Shown here in pieces: positions 7,363-8,487 of a stretch of DNA of 8,487 bases. This DNA is from DATGQT01 sp033720695. GTDB lineage: Bacteria > Bacteroidota > Rhodothermia > Rhodothermales > Rubricoccaceae. Below the pieces are notes generated by a model. That model was not told the origin of the DNA. It worked only from the letters and a program-made list of their open reading frames with translations, and ran no database searches. Each line of letters begins with the position of its first letter. Position 1 is the first letter of the stretch. A program made the position numbers and the translations under genes. The stretch lies in the NCBI GenBank assembly GCA_033720695.1, contig JAWWCA010000162.1, forward strand, positions 1-8,487, written 5' to 3'.

Positions 7363-8090
7363 CCGAGCACGGGGCGCTGGGCCTGCACGAACCGCGCGAC
7401 GAACGGCTCGGCCGGGCGCTCCAGCAGGTCGCGGAATGGCCCCCGCTGCACCACGGCGCCGTCGCGCATCAGCACGACGGTGTCGCCGAAGAAGCCGGCC
7501 TCGGCGAGGTCGTGGGTGACGAGGAGGGCGGTCTTGCCGAGGTCGCGGACGACGCGGCGGAGGTCCGCCTGGAGGTCCGCGCGGATGAGGGGGTCGAGGG
7601 CGCCGAGCGGCTCGTCGAGGAGGAGGACGTCGGGGTCGAGGAAGAGGGCGCGGATGAGCGCGACGCGCTGGCGCTGCCCGCCCGAGAGCTGGACGGGGTA
7701 GCGGGCGAGGGCGTCGGCCGGGAGGGCCGTCCGCGCCGCCAGCTCCGACAGCCGGTCGGCGACCCGCCTGTCGGGCCAGCCGAGGTGGCGGGCCATGAGC
7801 GTGGCGTTCTCGGCGGCGGTGAGGTGGGGGAAGAGGCCGCCCTCCTGGATCACGTAGCCCATCCGCCGCCGGAGTCGCGGTGCCGAGCCCGGCGTGACCG
7901 CGTCGCCGCCGACCGCGACCGTCCCGGCGTCCGGGGCCACGAGACCGGCGACGAGGCGGAGGAGGGTGGACTTCCCGCAGCCGCTCGGGCCGAGGAGCAC
8001 CGTCGTCTGCCCGCCGGGCATCCTCAGGCTGACGTTGCGCAGGGCGACGGTGGCGCCGAATGACTTCGAGACGTGCTGGATCTGGATCAC
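7359..8090 (-). CDS. ABC importer ATPase, OpuCA/ProV-like without CBS domains
   Basis: This is the 243-residue nucleotide-binding subunit. It has Walker A GPSGCGKST (34-42), a Q-loop around Q82 (YVIQEGGLFPHLT), the signature LSGGQRQRV (135-143), Walker B VLLLDEPLGALDP (155-167) and the switch histidine H193 in VTHD. The EGGLFPHLTxxEN stretch is typical of the OpuCA/ProV/YehX subgroup. It ends shortly after the ATPase core, so it lacks the tandem CBS domains through which OpuAA and ProV sense ionic strength. The start is a GTG at 8090 that gives the expected IQIQHVSKSFG beginning. No Shine-Dalgarno sequence is present, and the nearest upstream ATG (8113) is out of frame. Its stop overlaps the start of the fused binding-protein/permease, its evident partner, making a two-gene importer operon. 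Confidence 0.95.
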   Translation of the reverse strand: MIQIQHVSKSFGATVALRNVSLRMPGGQTTVLLGPSGCGKSTLLRLVAGLVAPDAGTVAVGGDAVTPGSAPRLRRRMGYVIQEGGLFPHLTAAENATLMARHLGWPDRRVADRLSELAARTALPADALARYPVQLSGGQRQRVALIRALFLDPDVLLLDEPLGALDPLIRADLQADLRRVVRDLGKTALLVTHDLAEAGFFGDTVVLMRDGAVVQRGPFRDLLERPAEPFVARFVQAQRPVLG

Positions 8091-8115
8091 GCGGGGGGCG
8101 GTCGGGGCTTCATGG

Positions 8116-8144
8116 ATTATCCGCCCCGTGCAGAGTTCCGTTCC
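8116..8144 (-). promoter_or_regulatory. Candidate promoter for the importer operon
   Basis: On the minus strand, GATAAT (8121-8116) matches the sigma-70-type -10 hexamer at five of six positions. GGAACG lies 17 bases upstream (8144-8139) and is a poor -35. GATAAT sits inside the small palindrome GGATTATCC (8114-8122). A start site near 8109 would leave a leader of about 20 bases before the GTG. The Bacteroidota-type TAnnTTTG element is not seen, so support is weak. Confidence 0.25.
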
Positions 8145-8175
8145 TTGCCCCCCCGGCGGCCAGCGCTGTACTTTG
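8145..8175 (+). promoter_or_regulatory. Likely tRNA-Thr promoter (Bacteroidota-type elements)
   Basis: TACTTTG (8169-8175) resembles the Bacteroidota -7 element TAnnTTTG with one base missing from the spacer. A TTG (8145-8147) lies 21 bases upstream, close to the usual -33 distance. The predicted start, a few bases past 8175, falls just before the mature tRNA 5' end at 8187, which supports the assignment. Both elements sit in the 96-base gap between the leftward ATPase gene and the tRNA. Confidence 0.5.
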
Positions 8176-8186
8176 CGGGTCCCAGC

Positions 8187-8259
8187 GCCAACGTAGCTCA
8201 GTTGGTAGAGCAGCTCACTCGTAATGAGCAGGTCACCGGTTCGAGTCCGGTCGTTGGCT
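8187..8259 (+). tRNA. tRNA-Thr (anticodon CGU)
   Basis: A complete 73-base cloverleaf can be folded. The acceptor stem is GCCAACG (8187-8193) with CGTTGGC (8252-8258), the D stem is GCTC with GAGC (8196-8199/8208-8211), and the anticodon stem is GCTCA with TGAGC (8213-8217/8225-8229). The loop CTCGTAA puts the anticodon CGU at 8220-8222, reading ACG (Thr). The T arm is ACCGG-TTCGAGT-CCGGT (8235-8251), and the discriminator is U at 8259. All stems are fully paired. The 3' CCA is not clearly encoded, since a C run follows, so CCA is probably added enzymatically. ACG is a favoured Thr codon in these GC-rich genes. Confidence 0.97.
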
Positions 8260-8265
8260 CCCCCC

Positions 8266-8299
8266 CAAGCGCCCTCCTCGGAGGAGAGGAGGGCGCTTG
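8266..8299 (+). terminator. Strong hairpin downstream of tRNA-Thr
   Basis: CAAGCGCCCTCCTC (8266-8279) pairs perfectly with GAGGAGGGCGCTTG (8286-8299), giving a 14-bp stem and a 6-base GGAGGA loop. It starts 6 bases after the tRNA. Only a short T-poor tail (TCGTGG) follows, so it is not a classical intrinsic terminator by U tract. Position and stem strength still make it the probable tRNA terminator or 3' processing structure. Because it is symmetrical, it could also stop transcription arriving from the right on the minus strand. Confidence 0.65.
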
Positions 8300-8340
8300 T
8301 CGTGGGTAGGGAGACCGTGGATCCGGGTCGGCTCGGTCGG

Positions 8341-8487
8341 TCACGGCACCGTCACGTCCCCGCGGGGCGACTGCTCGCACTCCAGCGCTAGGGCGCGCTG
8401 CCCGGTCGGCTCGGAAGGCCCACGCGCGATCGGGGAGGCGTGGTGCTGAGAACCGAGGTCGCCCCCTCCGCCCGATGCGCCCCAGAA
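8341..8487 (-). CDS. Possible C-terminus of an unidentified minus-strand gene
   Basis: The minus strand is open from the right edge (8487) to a TGA at 8343-8341, giving 48 residues that start FWGASGGGGD and end PRGDVTVP. No family is recognisable. Codons ending in A or T are more frequent (about 7 of 48) than in the clear genes here, so this may be non-coding. In favour, a gene ending here would converge on the tRNA with the 8266-8299 hairpin between them. Otherwise I see nothing in 8300-8487. Confidence 0.22.
   Translation of the reverse strand, partial: FWGASGGGGDLGSQHHASPIARGPSEPTGQRALALECEQSPRGDVTVP

Noticed and set aside
5365..7701. 778-codon plus-strand open frame across the M32 and importer genes
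   Set aside because: It is antisense to three genes with complete catalytic motifs; its own translation is a repetitive Arg/Gly/Glu/Asp mix.
8073..8309. Plus-strand frame containing NVAQLVEQLTRNEQVTGSSP
   Set aside because: This peptide is the familiar spurious translation of a tRNA gene; the cloverleaf is perfect and explains the sequence.
8198..8380. Minus-strand frame ending TTGLEPVTCSLRVSCSTN
   Set aside because: This is the well-known false protein obtained by translating the antisense strand of a tRNA.

Overview
This looks like an ordinary chromosomal segment of a very GC-rich bacterium, most likely of the Bacteroidota/Rhodothermota type (Rubricoccus/Rubrivirga/Rhodothermus relatives). 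The evidence is the extreme third-position GC, the lack of Shine-Dalgarno sequences before every start examined, a TACTTTG-like -7 element in front of the tRNA, and a large secreted PIG-L protein of the kind common in that group. Gemmatimonadota or another high-GC lineage cannot be excluded from sequence alone.

Layout from left to right. Positions 1-1828, minus strand: a two-gene unit made of an EamA/DMT-type drug/metabolite exporter (GTG start at 1828) followed, through a 4-base ATGA overlap, by a ZapE/AFG1-like P-loop ATPase whose C-terminus runs off the left edge. Positions 1829-1964: a divergent intergenic region with three copies of a CCGTTCCC-type repeat, possibly an operator. Positions 1965-4274, plus strand: a 769-residue secreted PIG-L (LmbE-like) N-deacetylase with a C-terminal class I glutamine-amidotransferase-like domain. 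Positions 4296-8090, minus strand: a compact transporter unit transcribed leftward, made of an OpuCA/ProV-like ABC ATPase (GTG start at 8090), a fused substrate-binding/permease protein coupled to it by a second ATGA overlap, and 55 bases later an M32 (Taq-type) metallocarboxypeptidase that converges on the PIG-L gene. Positions 8187-8259, plus strand: tRNA-Thr(CGU), with its own promoter-like element and a strong 14-bp hairpin behind it. The last 150 bases may hold the C-terminus of another minus-strand gene, with weak support.

How the genes work together: the ATPase and the fused binding-protein/permease should form a complete importer for a quaternary-ammonium or related solute (glycine betaine, choline, carnitine or ergothioneine type). 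The M32 peptidase may be co-transcribed but has no clear functional link. EamA and the ZapE-like ATPase share a transcript, again with no obvious shared pathway. I found no phage, IS, CRISPR or defence-system signature. The more unusual points are the binding-domain-first fusion order in the importer, the repeated motif between the divergent genes, and an 8-codon proline-rich mini-ORF overlapping the ATPase start.
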